In this document: positions 9,156-18,171 of the stretch, piece after piece
Layout of the letters: every line of letters begins with the position of its first letter
How positions within the stretch are numbered: the first letter of the stretch is position 1
DNA from: Paenibacillus sp. 1_12
Lineage (GTDB): Bacteria; Bacillota; Bacilli; Paenibacillales; NBRC-103111
Assembly: GCF_900114475.1 (NCBI RefSeq)
Contig: NZ_FOTE01000016.1
Location: 1-64,000, forward strand
Direction of reading: 5' to 3'
Length of the DNA stretch: 64,000 bases
Program-made: the position numbers and the translations under genes
The notes under the pieces: model-generated
The model's database searches: none
What the model was told of the DNA's origin: nothing
Seen by the model: only the letters and a program-made list of their open reading frames with translations

Positions 9156-10133
9156 ATGAAGCCGCAACCGTTAGCACATTGGGGATTGAACACGAGCAGA
9201 CTCGTATTTGGATGTATGGGATTGGGCGGGGATTGGACTAATGGGCCTATCACCAATGAACATGTACATCAAGCTGAACAAGTAACCGAGGCCGCTTTAG
9301 AAGCAGGCATTAGCATGTTTGACCATGCAGACATTTATCGGAGTGGCAAGGCTGAGCTCGTATTCGGGCAAATGCTGAAAGCTCGTCCTTCCTTACGGGA
9401 TAACATGATTATTCAGTCCAAATGCGGCATTCGCTTCGCGGACGGTGATGTTCCGGGACGTTATGATTTTTCAAAACAATATATTCAGAATTCCGTTGAT
9501 GGAATTTTGAAGCGTCTCGGAATCGAGACCTTGGATATACTGCTGCTGCACCGTCCAGATCCGTTGATGGATCCAGACGAAGTCGCCGAAGTGATCGAAT
9601 TCTTGTATACGTCAGGTAAAGTTAAACGATTTGGTGTATCCAACATGAGCGAAGGGCAAATTCGTTTCCTACAGCAGGCTTCTTCACAACCGTTCATCAT
9701 CAATCAACTCGAAATAAGCCTTGGGCATCTGCACTTCCTTGATCAGGGGGTTCACATCAATCAGGAAGCTGGAACCAGCGTCAATTTCACTGATGGATTG
9801 TTGGAGCATTGCCATACAGAGCACATTCAGGTTCAAGCCTGGAGTCCGCTGGCCAAGGGTATATTTTCCGGGCAGCCTGTAGACGGAGCGTCGGAAGCTG
9901 TTCGTCAAACCGCAGCGTTAGTGGCAAAGCTAGCACAGCAGAAGGAAACGTCACAGGAGGCGATTGTACTTGGCTGGCTCATGAGGCATCCATCTCGAAT
10001 CCAGCCTGTCATCGGTACAACTAACTTGCAGAGGATTCTTGCCTGCCGTGATGCCGAACGTCAAGCAGAACTGATGACACGGGAAGAATGGTATCAGCTC
10101 TATGTCAGTGCCCGTGGTGTAAAATTACCTTAA
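9156..10133 (+). CDS. Aldo/keto reductase (YdhF-like)
   Basis: A 325-residue NAD(P)H-dependent aldo/keto reductase. The catalytic tetrad is complete: Asp56 and Tyr61 (MFDHADIYRSG), Lys89 (IIQSKCG) and His132 (LLLHRPDP). The C-terminal cofactor-binding part (PVIGTTNLQRI) is present. AGGAGGAA precedes the ATG. Its N-terminus (GLNTSRLVFGCMGLGGDW) resembles the YdhF group. It sits 50 bp after one DapA-family gene and 17 bp before a second, so it probably reduces or oxidises an intermediate of the same sugar-acid route. Confidence 0.9.
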   Translation: MKPQPLAHWGLNTSRLVFGCMGLGGDWTNGPITNEHVHQAEQVTEAALEAGISMFDHADIYRSGKAELVFGQMLKARPSLRDNMIIQSKCGIRFADGDVPGRYDFSKQYIQNSVDGILKRLGIETLDILLLHRPDPLMDPDEVAEVIEFLYTSGKVKRFGVSNMSEGQIRFLQQASSQPFIINQLEISLGHLHFLDQGVHINQEAGTSVNFTDGLLEHCHTEHIQVQAWSPLAKGIFSGQPVDGASEAVRQTAALVAKLAQQKETSQEAIVLGWLMRHPSRIQPVIGTTNLQRILACRDAERQAELMTREEWYQLYVSARGVKLP

Positions 10134-10150
10134 TAAGAGAGGAACTAACT

Positions 10151-11074
10151 ATGAATATCACTAAAGGTGTATGGCCGACAATGGTTACTCCATTCAAGGC
10201 AACCAAACAAATAGATTACGATGGGTTGGAGCGGTTGATCGAATGGTATATAGCGAAAGGCGTACATGGATTGTTTGCTGTGTGCCTATCCAGCGAAATG
10301 TATCATCTCTCGTTAGCCGAACGTGTGCAGCTAGCGAGGTTTGTGAAGGAACAAGCAGGTAGTAGAGTACCGGTTGTCGCATCAGGCCATATTTCTTATT
10401 CGATAGAGGACCAAATCGAGGAAATCAAACAAATATCGGCTACGGGTGTGGATGCCTTCGTATTAAATGTGAATCGTTTGGCTACCGCCTATGAATCTGA
10501 AGAGGTTTTTAAACAAAATGTCGAAACCATCCTGACTAACGTGCCACATATTAAGTTTGGACTTTACGAATGCCCGGTTCCATACAAACGCTCCTTAACA
10601 CCCGAATTACTGAAATGGTGTGCGGATACGAACCGATTTTATTTCCTGAAGGATACTGAAGGTGTTCCAGCGCATATGAAAGCCAAGCTGGAGGCTGTGA
10701 AAGGCTCACAGCTGCAAATCTTTAATGCAGAATCGGCAACACTATTAAGTTCCTTAGAGCAAGGTGCATCAGGTTATAGTGGAATTATGGCCAACTTCCA
10801 TCCTGATTTATATGTCAGACTGTTTGATCTTTACGCAACGAATCCGGAGCAAGCAAAACGATTGCAAAATTATATCGGAATGTCCTCCGCCATGGGACGT
10901 GTGCTCTATCCGGCAGGCACCAAATATTATCTGCAATTGGAAGGCTTGGAAATTTTAATGGATGGACGTACGATCAGTAAGGAACTTTTTAATGTATATA
11001 TGAAGCAGGAGATTGAACAATTAAGATTGTCAGATAATGAATTGCGAAATCAGATTAAATCGCTATCACAATGA
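10151..11074 (+). CDS. DapA/NanA-family aldolase or dehydratase 2
   Basis: A 307-residue paralogue in the dihydrodipicolinate synthase / N-acetylneuraminate lyase superfamily: GVWPTMVTPFKATKQIDYDG at the N-terminus, Tyr in FGLYECPVPY, and the Schiff-base lysine in FYFLKDTEG. The loop equivalent to GTTGE is CLSSEM, quite different from enzyme 1, which suggests a different substrate or step. AGAGGAAC precedes the ATG at 10151. It is the last gene of the operon, followed by the hairpin at 11090-11122. Confidence 0.85.
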   Translation: MNITKGVWPTMVTPFKATKQIDYDGLERLIEWYIAKGVHGLFAVCLSSEMYHLSLAERVQLARFVKEQAGSRVPVVASGHISYSIEDQIEEIKQISATGVDAFVLNVNRLATAYESEEVFKQNVETILTNVPHIKFGLYECPVPYKRSLTPELLKWCADTNRFYFLKDTEGVPAHMKAKLEAVKGSQLQIFNAESATLLSSLEQGASGYSGIMANFHPDLYVRLFDLYATNPEQAKRLQNYIGMSSAMGRVLYPAGTKYYLQLEGLEILMDGRTISKELFNVYMKQEIEQLRLSDNELRNQIKSLSQ

Positions 11075-11089
11075 ATGCAAAATGTTCTT

Positions 11090-11122
11090 GAGCCGGTTCA
11101 TACCTTTGGGTATGACTGGCTC
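11090..11122 (+). terminator. Stem-loop ending the sugar operon
   Basis: GAGCCGGTTCATACC pairs with GGTATGACTGGCTC (one bulge) around TTT. The T-tract is weak (TATTTGT), but its place 15 bp after the last gene fits a terminator. Confidence 0.6.
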
Positions 11123-11195
11123 TATTTGTCTAGAGGGGAAATTTGAGAATATTTACAAATAATTAACAATATGAACTGGCAAATTCACTTCTGCT

Positions 11196-11224
11196 TTGAC
11201 ATATTCAATGATAAAATATATGAA
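11196..11224 (+). promoter_or_regulatory. Putative sigma-A promoter for the channel-like gene
   Basis: A perfect -35 TTGACA (11196-11201), a 17-bp spacer and a -10-like TATGAA (11219-11224). It leaves a leader of about 185 nt before the next gene, in which I see no recognisable riboswitch. Confidence 0.4.
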
Positions 11225-11415
11225 TTAATCGAATGAGCAGCTTCGAATTAAGAGGAGCAATCAGCCTATTGAAGCTATGGGGTATAGTCTGAACTTGGGA
11301 AGGATGGGTATGTTATCAGAGTAGATACGCCCGAGATTGCATAAATGCAAGGTTAGGTTCGAAAATCAAACAAAAAGCTATTCAAAAATAATCATTCAAA
11401 AGAAGGTTGTGGACA

Positions 11416-12516
11416 GTGCAACAAATACTAATGAAACTCACAACGAAACAGAAAAAAGGGCTTTTCGTATGTGCTATGCTTATTCTGGGTGTATACATAG
11501 TACTAACAATTTATTTCGGCTTGTTTATGTCAAATGCTCGGGAACAATCGTCTATCAATCACAAAAACCGTATGGACGCCACTCGGGTTGAGACTAAATA
11601 TCCTCCACAAAAATCTGGGTTTAATGAGGTAAAGCTTGGCTCTTACGTGGAAAACATACGTAATGCTACCATTGCTGATTCGTCATTTTCTGCTGATCTC
11701 TACATATGGTTCGCATGGGAAGGCAACAAAGATCTTAATCCAGGCGAGACGTTCCAAGTTATAGGCGGTAGAATGGATTCAAAGGAGCTTTCAAGTGAGC
11801 ATCATTTAGATGACGGCAGGAATTACCAACGCTATAAAATTACTGTTACCATGGATAAGGTTTACGATACAAAGCGTTTCTCACTTGAAGATCATATGCT
11901 TAATATTTATATTGAAGATAAAAAAAATGACGGCGCTGTGATCAACTATGTTGTGGATAAAAATTCAGCCATTAGCTCCAGAGTCAACATTCCCGGTTAT
12001 CGTGTCACTAATTTTCAAGAAGTGGTTAAACCGCACGAGTACAAATCCACTTTCAGTTCTCCCAACGCAAACGGTTTAAACCGGGTATTCTCTCAATATG
12101 CGATAGCCATTTCAATTAATAGAACCGACTGGGGCTTTTATTTAAAAATATTTATGCCGTACTTGTTATCTGTTGCCTTGGGTTTAATTGTGTTATGGAC
12201 CAAATCCAACCTTATCGACGCAAGAACCGGCCTAGGCGGTGCTTCATTCTTTGGCGTAGTTGCCAACGCCTATGTTGTAAGTTCTTACGTTCCGCCCAAT
12301 GGAGGCACATTCGGACTCCTGGATGTTCTTACTATAACATCATTAGTTTCAGTCTTTTTAATCGTGGCAGCATCCATTTTGTCTTATAACCTATATACCA
12401 AACAAGAAAAGCATGAATTATCGATAGCATTAGATAAAGTAGTGTTTTTCTGCATTGCATTTGGCTATTTATTGTTATCCATTGTTCTACCCTTCTGTGC
12501 ATATTCAAATGTTTAA
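11416..12516 (+). CDS. Membrane protein resembling a pentameric ligand-gated ion channel (Cys-loop-like)
   Basis: About 366 residues. One hydrophobic segment lies at about 12-34 (signal anchor or uncleaved signal). An extracellular, beta-rich domain follows to about 238, then four membrane segments (about 240-260, 268-290, 298-322, 336-358). The order matches pentameric ligand-gated channels. By memory, several blocks line up with the Gloeobacter channel GLIC: FSADLYIWFAWEG near its strand beta-2, KRFSLEDHMLNIYIE at its RYPFDSQTLHIYL, FQEVVKP at its FTAVVKP, and LKIFMPYLLSVALGLIVLW at its TM1 with the conserved Pro. The Cys-loop cysteines are absent, as in other prokaryotic members. AGAAGG lies 9 bp before the GTG at 11416; a TTG at 11407 abuts it. 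The gene stands alone between two terminators. Function (ion channel, sensor) is inference. Confidence 0.6.
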   Translation: MQQILMKLTTKQKKGLFVCAMLILGVYIVLTIYFGLFMSNAREQSSINHKNRMDATRVETKYPPQKSGFNEVKLGSYVENIRNATIADSSFSADLYIWFAWEGNKDLNPGETFQVIGGRMDSKELSSEHHLDDGRNYQRYKITVTMDKVYDTKRFSLEDHMLNIYIEDKKNDGAVINYVVDKNSAISSRVNIPGYRVTNFQEVVKPHEYKSTFSSPNANGLNRVFSQYAIAISINRTDWGFYLKIFMPYLLSVALGLIVLWTKSNLIDARTGLGGASFFGVVANAYVVSSYVPPNGGTFGLLDVLTITSLVSVFLIVAASILSYNLYTKQEKHELSIALDKVVFFCIAFGYLLLSIVLPFCAYSNV

Positions 12517-12574
12517 CTTATTTGTGCTTGCGGATATTTTGGATTTCTAGGAATCAGAGTCCTCCAACCATCAA

Positions 12575-12612
12575 AAAAGGCCAACCGGGTCATATCGTCG
12601 GTTGGCTTTTTA
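12575..12612. terminator. Bidirectional Rho-independent terminator
   Basis: AAAAAAGGCCAACC and GGTTGGCTTTTT arms flank a 13-nt loop, with A and T runs on both sides. It can end the plus-strand channel-like gene and the minus-strand ger operon that converge here. Confidence 0.85.
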
Positions 12613-12774
12613 CTATTATTTTGCTCATTTTGAATAACCTCTTAATCGTGATCGTTATAAAGCTGGGATTTTAGTCGAATGCAACCGTAATCGATATTTT
12701 GTTTACAAGTGTTTCGATGTCGATCATATGAATAGGATCAGCTGTCACGGCCATCGTTAGTATGCTTGATGAGA

Positions 12775-13884
12775 CTAAGTGATCGTTAGCTTTTCACTAC
12801 TTTTGTTACGTAATTTATGTACTAAGATAAGCACTACCGGGATGATAACTGCAATCGTTAGATCCCAGAAAGGCCAATACTTAAGTAAGGTTTGATTGTA
12901 ATATGCAATATTGGGGGCAATTTCGTAGGAGATTCCGAATAACAAAAAGAGCATGGGCCATGTCACGACATGTTGGTCCTTAAGCTTAAACAATTGAGCC
13001 GTCCCCAAGGAAAACGAATAACTATAAAGCACTGATTTGAAAAATCCGGATAACATCCATATGACAGCTTGAATAGCCTCAATACGCTCTAAAAAATGGC
13101 CAATGCTGATTTTCTTGGCGAGTGCGTAAGCTGGATACATTTGATGAGAGGTTAAGTAATCTCCCAGAACTAATAGACAGGCGAGTACAATCGTCAGGAT
13201 TGCGACTCCCCCCAATACAGAAGCGATAAGCCAGTCTCTACGCATATGCGAGCTGCGCTTAACACTTGGTAGAACCATGAGAAAGAAGCATAATTCAGCA
13301 TACGGATACATAGCCACATAAAGCGTACCATTAATGACAGGTTTGATGCCTTCTGCAAGAACAGGCATTAAGTTTATAGAATGAAATTTTGGAACAAGAA
13401 AAACAATTAACAGCACAAATGACAAGACGAACCATGGAAAAACAATTTCAGCTGCTCTGCCAATCGTTTCAATTCCATTATGAACACCCCAAATCAGAAT
13501 CAAGATCAATAGGAGAATGACAGCCTTGAGTGGCGTATTCGGTAATAACTGCGTTGTCATGAAATCACCGATTTCTCTAATCATCGCTGATGTATTAAGA
13601 AGATAGTGAATAAGCAAAATGATGGAAACGAATGTGCCCACCCAACTGCCCAGCAAGAGTCTTGCATATTGAATGACAGTTAAATCGGGATAAAGCGTAC
13701 TTACGTAAAAAAAGAGAGACATAATCAGTAAACCTATGGAAAGTCCAAGCAGTGCACATATCCACCCATCCTGCTTGGCGGCTGTGGCGGTGATGGATGG
13801 AAGAATGAGAATAGAATCTCCGATGACGGAGAAAATGACCAAAATAGCCATTTGTTGAACGCTAATTTTTCCATTGGTAAACAT
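12775..13884 (-). CDS. Germinant receptor B subunit (GerAB/GerKB family permease)
   Basis: A 369-residue protein with about ten hydrophobic segments, belonging to the spore germination permease family (APC-like fold) that forms the nutrient-binding B subunit of GerA-type receptors in the spore inner membrane. The N-terminus NGKISVQQMAILVIFSVIGD is typical, as is the C-terminal short cytoplasmic tail. It is the last gene of ger operon 1 (A-C-D-B), 8 bp after the small D gene, and is followed by the bidirectional terminator. Its substrate cannot be read from sequence. Confidence 0.9.
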   Translation of the reverse strand: MFTNGKISVQQMAILVIFSVIGDSILILPSITATAAKQDGWICALLGLSIGLLIMSLFFYVSTLYPDLTVIQYARLLLGSWVGTFVSIILLIHYLLNTSAMIREIGDFMTTQLLPNTPLKAVILLLILILIWGVHNGIETIGRAAEIVFPWFVLSFVLLIVFLVPKFHSINLMPVLAEGIKPVINGTLYVAMYPYAELCFFLMVLPSVKRSSHMRRDWLIASVLGGVAILTIVLACLLVLGDYLTSHQMYPAYALAKKISIGHFLERIEAIQAVIWMLSGFFKSVLYSYSFSLGTAQLFKLKDQHVVTWPMLFLLFGISYEIAPNIAYYNQTLLKYWPFWDLTIAVIIPVVLILVHKLRNKSSEKLTIT

Positions 13885-13892
13885 ATCATCAC

Positions 13893-14132
13893 CTATTTGG
13901 CTGTAAATGTATTGAAAAACCAGTCAGATACTGGTTTGTAAATGACCTTCAAATAGATCAAAGGATCGGACAAGCTGATCAAAAGCATGGGCAAGATACA
14001 TATGGCAGCTCCAGCAACAAGGAGTGATACATTGACGATTGCTTCTTTATACCATCCCTTTTTGAGTAACGATGGCACTTTTATTACACCAATAACAATG
14101 GCCAATGCTACAACGACAAGACTGCCAATCAT
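13893..14132 (-). CDS. Small two-helix protein, putative germinant-receptor D subunit
   Basis: 79 residues with two hydrophobic segments (about 2-18 and 31-52) and a short tail. It lies between the C and B subunit genes, with a 15-bp gap to C and 8 bp to B. Some GerA-type operons of Bacillus species encode such a fourth 'D' protein that modulates receptor function. The other ger operon in this window has a protein of the same size and topology at the same place, which supports the assignment. Confidence 0.7.
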   Translation of the reverse strand: MIGSLVVVALAIVIGVIKVPSLLKKGWYKEAIVNVSLLVAGAAICILPMLLISLSDPLIYLKVIYKPVSDWFFNTFTAK

Positions 14133-14147
14133 ACTGCCACTTCCCTC

Positions 14148-15350
14148 TTAACGCATAATATCTTTAATGAAGGAATCTGATGTTGATCCGTTATTCCAGA
14201 GACGAACCTCCGACTTGTAATTCACTTTCACATGGGAAAATTCTTCATCCCATTTTGAAGATAATTTTTTCCAGTATTGGGGTTGATACTGGTAAATCGT
14301 ATGACCGAAACCAAAAACGTCGGTTTTAAATTTGGTTTGCATCACATGTACGCATTCTTTCATCTGCTCAACAAACTTTTTTTCCAATTTATCTTGCAGC
14401 ATGAAGTAGGTGGAGGGATCTTTTAAATCTAATTCACAAGCCACTTCGGCTATGTTCGCTTGGCTCTTCATGTGGATATCTATCACGGGCTCTCCGTTCT
14501 CGATGCGGCTTTTCACCTTCGTGTGGGAGCGTACCGTTTCAATGACAATATTGCCGCCGTCGGGACAATGGAGGAGACTAGCCGTGCTTTTCATTTTGTC
14601 CATGATATAATTATAGCCCTTGCTCTGAGGCTCATTTAGCCAACCCACAAGCCGATCTTTTTTGAATAAGGCCAATCCAGAAAATGTAAGTTTAACACTC
14701 GGATCGATTTCTTCGATATTTTCTTTTCTTCCACCTTTATCAGAGTTACCCTTAATCATGACCCCTGTTAAAACAGGATTGCTAGCTTCTGTAACAAGTT
14801 GGCTAATGAGCTCATCAAGAGTGAAGGTCGTCGTAGGCGCCCACATTTTGGATGATGTTTCCAGGGAAGAGAATAGGTTCATACTCGGAATCTTCTCCAT
14901 GGGGGTTAGTACACGAAGTACGTTATCTGCATTCGTGTTCTTAGCGATAAGCACATAGAAGTCGGTACGCATCTCTGGATCACGAGAGAGCAGGTCCAGT
15001 ACTTTACCAATCCCTTCGCGAGCAAGCTCCTCACTCAGAATAAGCACACGAATGTGAGAGCCGTATATCAATCTAGGACTCGTATCCGTTATTTTACGAA
15101 GTGCCTGATATACAGTAGGCGCGGTTGCTTGATATAGATTAACAGGGGATCTGCCAGAGGAAGATGTTTTTGAGGCCGCCACCTCGCTTGGATCAACAAC
15201 TTGAACAGAGACGCGGTATTGGTCACCTTCTTTATCGATGGCTGTACCTAGCTCAATAGCAAGTGTATTCAGTTCACGGCGGTTCCAACAGCCCGATAAC
15301 ATCAGGGTCAACACCCCACCGATCAAGCAAACGATCCATATTCGACTCAT
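14148..15350 (-). CDS. Germinant receptor C subunit (GerAC/GerKC lipoprotein)
   Basis: A 400-residue lipoprotein with signal peptide and lipobox LMLSGC (Cys21), followed by WNRRELN, the near-invariant start of mature GerC proteins (CWxxxEL). The rest fits the Ger(x)C family: an N-terminal domain with YQALRKITDTSPRLIYGSHIRVLI and a C-terminal domain ending in DEEFSHVKVNYKSEVRLWN. It would be anchored on the outer face of the spore inner membrane, complexed with the A and B subunits. It follows the A gene by 16 bp. Confidence 0.9.
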   Translation of the reverse strand: MSRIWIVCLIGGVLTLMLSGCWNRRELNTLAIELGTAIDKEGDQYRVSVQVVDPSEVAASKTSSSGRSPVNLYQATAPTVYQALRKITDTSPRLIYGSHIRVLILSEELAREGIGKVLDLLSRDPEMRTDFYVLIAKNTNADNVLRVLTPMEKIPSMNLFSSLETSSKMWAPTTTFTLDELISQLVTEASNPVLTGVMIKGNSDKGGRKENIEEIDPSVKLTFSGLALFKKDRLVGWLNEPQSKGYNYIMDKMKSTASLLHCPDGGNIVIETVRSHTKVKSRIENGEPVIDIHMKSQANIAEVACELDLKDPSTYFMLQDKLEKKFVEQMKECVHVMQTKFKTDVFGFGHTIYQYQPQYWKKLSSKWDEEFSHVKVNYKSEVRLWNNGSTSDSFIKDIMR

Positions 15351-15366
15351 AGCAGGCCTTCCCTCA

Positions 15367-16887
15367 TTAGGTTTCAGACTTTGGTTTCTGTCGGTACTTA
15401 TTTTTAGTGTTAATACAATGAGGTCTTGTGAACATCATAGGCCATGGAAGCCTGAATAATGTATCTTTTTGATCTTTGATATTAAGCGGGGCAAATGAAC
15501 TCATATACGGAAAACTAAATGAACGCAATTTACACAGATGCAGAATAAGTCCGATAACACCAATCATAATGCCATATACACCAAACGAAGCCGCAAGTGC
15601 CATGAATACAAAACGGAGCATTCGCACTGTAATGGACATGCTGCTCGCTGGAATTACATAGCTTGAGATCGCTGTGATCGATACGATAATGACCATCACT
15701 GCGGAGATTATACCTGCCTGTACGGCCGATTGCCCAATAACGAGCGTGCCAACGATGGAGACCGCCTGTCCAACCGTACGTGGCATCCTCACTCCGGCTT
15801 CTCGCAAAATCTCATAGGTGATTTCCATCAACATGGCCTCTATAAATGCAGGAAATGGAACGCCTTCACGTTGAGCCGCTAAGTTGATCAGAAGGTTTGT
15901 CGGCAGCATTTCTTGGTGGAAGGTTGAGATTGCAATATAAAACGAAGGAGCAAACATGGTTATGAAAAATGAAATATAACGCAAAAGTCGTAGAAGGGTG
16001 GCGATATCAAAACGTTGGTAATAATCTTCTGAAGATTGGAAAAAGTGAACAAATAAAGCGGGAACAAGCAGCACGAACGGTGTACCATCGACGAGAATAG
16101 CTACTCTTCCTTCGAGTAGTCCTGCAGCTATCGTATCAGGACGTTCGCTGTTAAATACTGTAGCAAACGGTGTTAAAGTACGATCTTGAATAAATTCCTC
16201 AATGTACCCACTTTCCAAAATACCATCAATATCGATTTGGTTTAGCCGTATTCGCACTTCATTTACAATCGTATCACTAGCTATATTCTGGATGTACATC
16301 ATGGATACTTGCGTCTTGGTCACCCGACCTATCTTCTGGGACTCAAGCCAAAGGTTAGGATTTCTAATCTTTCGCCTGATGAGGGAAGTATTCGTACGGA
16401 TATTCTCAGTGAACGATTCCATGGGTCCACGGACGACAGATTGGGTCTGAGGTTCGCTGACGCTTCTTTCTTCTTGGCCCTGTACGCCAATGCGAATCCC
16501 TTCCGCGTAACCATCGACAAGGATGATCGCATCACCTAACAGAAGCTGCGTGAGCAAGGTTTCCAAAGTAGTGACAACAGCAGTATCACTAGCGGTCAGT
16601 ACCTCATCCTTCAAATAGTGCAACTTGTTTTCTTGGGACTCAAAGAGAACTACAGAATCGCTTTGTTTCTGACGCATGATCGGATTGGTAATCATATCAT
16701 GCAAAAAATGGCTATCAACCATGCCTTCCATGTAAAATAGTGTCAGCTTCAAACCATCGAACATAGTCATATCTTTGATTATTAAATCCAAGCTGTAACC
16801 TAGGGCTTGGCACACCGAAGCGCGATTGATGTCTAACTGCGTTTGTAAGGAAACATCATACTCTGTTGTTTGAGATGCAATAGCCAT
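15367..16887 (-). CDS. Germinant receptor A subunit (GerAA/GerKA family)
   Basis: 506 residues. A soluble N-terminal region (about 1-270) contains the family motifs QSVVRGPMESFTENIRTNTSLIRR and YIEEFIQDRTLTPFATVFNSERPD; a membrane domain of five or six helices follows, with the conserved REAGVRMPRTVGQAVSIVGTLV segment. The start is taken at the ATG at 16887 because GGAGGAAATATC precedes it; the frame is open to a TTG at 16944 with no ribosome site. First gene of ger operon 1, 153 bp after the B gene of operon 2. Confidence 0.92.
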   Translation of the reverse strand: MAIASQTTEYDVSLQTQLDINRASVCQALGYSLDLIIKDMTMFDGLKLTLFYMEGMVDSHFLHDMITNPIMRQKQSDSVVLFESQENKLHYLKDEVLTASDTAVVTTLETLLTQLLLGDAIILVDGYAEGIRIGVQGQEERSVSEPQTQSVVRGPMESFTENIRTNTSLIRRKIRNPNLWLESQKIGRVTKTQVSMMYIQNIASDTIVNEVRIRLNQIDIDGILESGYIEEFIQDRTLTPFATVFNSERPDTIAAGLLEGRVAILVDGTPFVLLVPALFVHFFQSSEDYYQRFDIATLLRLLRYISFFITMFAPSFYIAISTFHQEMLPTNLLINLAAQREGVPFPAFIEAMLMEITYEILREAGVRMPRTVGQAVSIVGTLVIGQSAVQAGIISAVMVIIVSITAISSYVIPASSMSITVRMLRFVFMALAASFGVYGIMIGVIGLILHLCKLRSFSFPYMSSFAPLNIKDQKDTLFRLPWPMMFTRPHCINTKNKYRQKPKSET

Positions 16888-17015
16888 GATATTTCCTCCA
16901 ATTCCATCTATTCCTAAAGGTATTTTATCCATTCTTTGCGACAATATGCAGAAGTAATGCTTCGGATTTAGTTGTTAAACATTACAATCAAAGCCGCCAA
17001 ATAGATGGCCGGATC

Positions 17016-17027
17016 GAGTAGCTACTC
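17016..17027. repeat. 12-bp perfect palindrome between the two ger operons
   Basis: GAGTAGCTACTC lies in the 150-bp gap upstream of ger operon 1. It may be a regulator site or chance; no T-tract follows, so it is not an obvious terminator. Confidence 0.3.
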
Positions 17028-17040
17028 ATAAATCTTCATC

Positions 17041-18147
17041 TTAGTCCTTGTCTTGCTTGCGGCTGCGCCGAATTAGAGAAATTACGATGATCAGAAGAAG
17101 AGGAAAAACATAGGCGATATTATTGATTAATGGCCAAGTTATATTCACGATTTCTTCAAGTGCAGCTTCTTTGGTATAGGTGGTGAGAGATAGAAGTAGG
17201 CAGACAAAAGCAACAGGAAGGACCAGCAGTCGTTCATTCTCCAATCTAAGCATTTGCGCCAAAACTCGCATGAGAATAAACAATAGGATGGCGGCCTTGA
17301 AATAAAAGCCTACAATGAGCGAGATGCCGATAATGGATTCGATCCTTTCAATAATTTCCTGAATGAAGATTAAACGTGCAAGCTGGTATAACGAATATTT
17401 GAGGTCGCCGGATAGTGGCCCCAGTACCATAATGCTGAATATGATCGAGGCCAACAGAGTCATTGCATTGACAATGATCGCCAGATACAGGTGCTTACCT
17501 ACTTTTGGTGTGTCCTTTTTCCGAATGTAAGGCAAAATCATGGCAAAAACCACAAGTTCAGAATAAGGAAATCCATAAGCAATGTATGCAGCATTAAGGA
17601 TAGGTCCGATCCCATCTGGCATGACAGGAAGGAGGTATTCCGGATGATATAGGTTGCCAACCAGCAACCAAATCACAACGATGAATCCAAACATTAGAGC
17701 TAATAAGACACTAGCCATACGTGCCATTACTTCAATTCCAGCAAGGGCTGTCAAAGCTATCGTCACAAAAAACAGAGTGCTTATTGCGTAAGTGGGTGTT
17801 TCTTTTAACATCGTGCTTTTAAAGAAGGTTACGATCTCAATTACTATACCTGCTACATTCCAGAACATGACAGCGGTGAATGGAATGAGCAATAGAGTGG
17901 TCAATGTGTTCCCCAACATTAAACGACTGCATTCAATAAGTGATTGACCCGGAAATTGTCGATATAGATAAAGAATGCCAGCAAGCAGGAGAATTCCCAT
18001 TGCAAAAGCGATCAGAAGAGAAATCCATGCGCCATTGCCAGCAATGTTAGTAAGAGGTGCAGGAATGATAACGATGGAAGCACCAGTTAAGAAGAAGAGA
18101 AATAGCATACTCATCTGCACAGAGCTAACACTTTCTTGTTTACTCAT
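17041..18147 (-). CDS. Germinant receptor B subunit (GerAB/GerKB family permease), operon 2
   Basis: A 368-residue polytopic spore germination permease, about ten membrane segments, homologous in layout to the protein at 12775-13884 (shared SVQMSMLFLFFLTGASIVIIP-like start and AYGFPYSELVVFAMILPYI). The start is set at the ATG at 18147, which follows GGGAGGAACCC; the frame extends six codons further without a ribosome site. It ends ger operon 2. The gap to the A gene of operon 1 shows no strong terminator, so read-through is possible. Confidence 0.9.
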   Translation of the reverse strand: MSKQESVSSVQMSMLFLFFLTGASIVIIPAPLTNIAGNGAWISLLIAFAMGILLLAGILYLYRQFPGQSLIECSRLMLGNTLTTLLLIPFTAVMFWNVAGIVIEIVTFFKSTMLKETPTYAISTLFFVTIALTALAGIEVMARMASVLLALMFGFIVVIWLLVGNLYHPEYLLPVMPDGIGPILNAAYIAYGFPYSELVVFAMILPYIRKKDTPKVGKHLYLAIIVNAMTLLASIIFSIMVLGPLSGDLKYSLYQLARLIFIQEIIERIESIIGISLIVGFYFKAAILLFILMRVLAQMLRLENERLLVLPVAFVCLLLSLTTYTKEAALEEIVNITWPLINNIAYVFPLLLIIVISLIRRSRKQDKD

Positions 18148-18171
18148 GGGTTCCTCCCGATTCAAGGTTCT

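Noticed and set aside
11225-11415. Leader before the channel-like gene as a riboswitch
   Set aside because: No recognisable aptamer or terminator/antiterminator pair; only a long leader.
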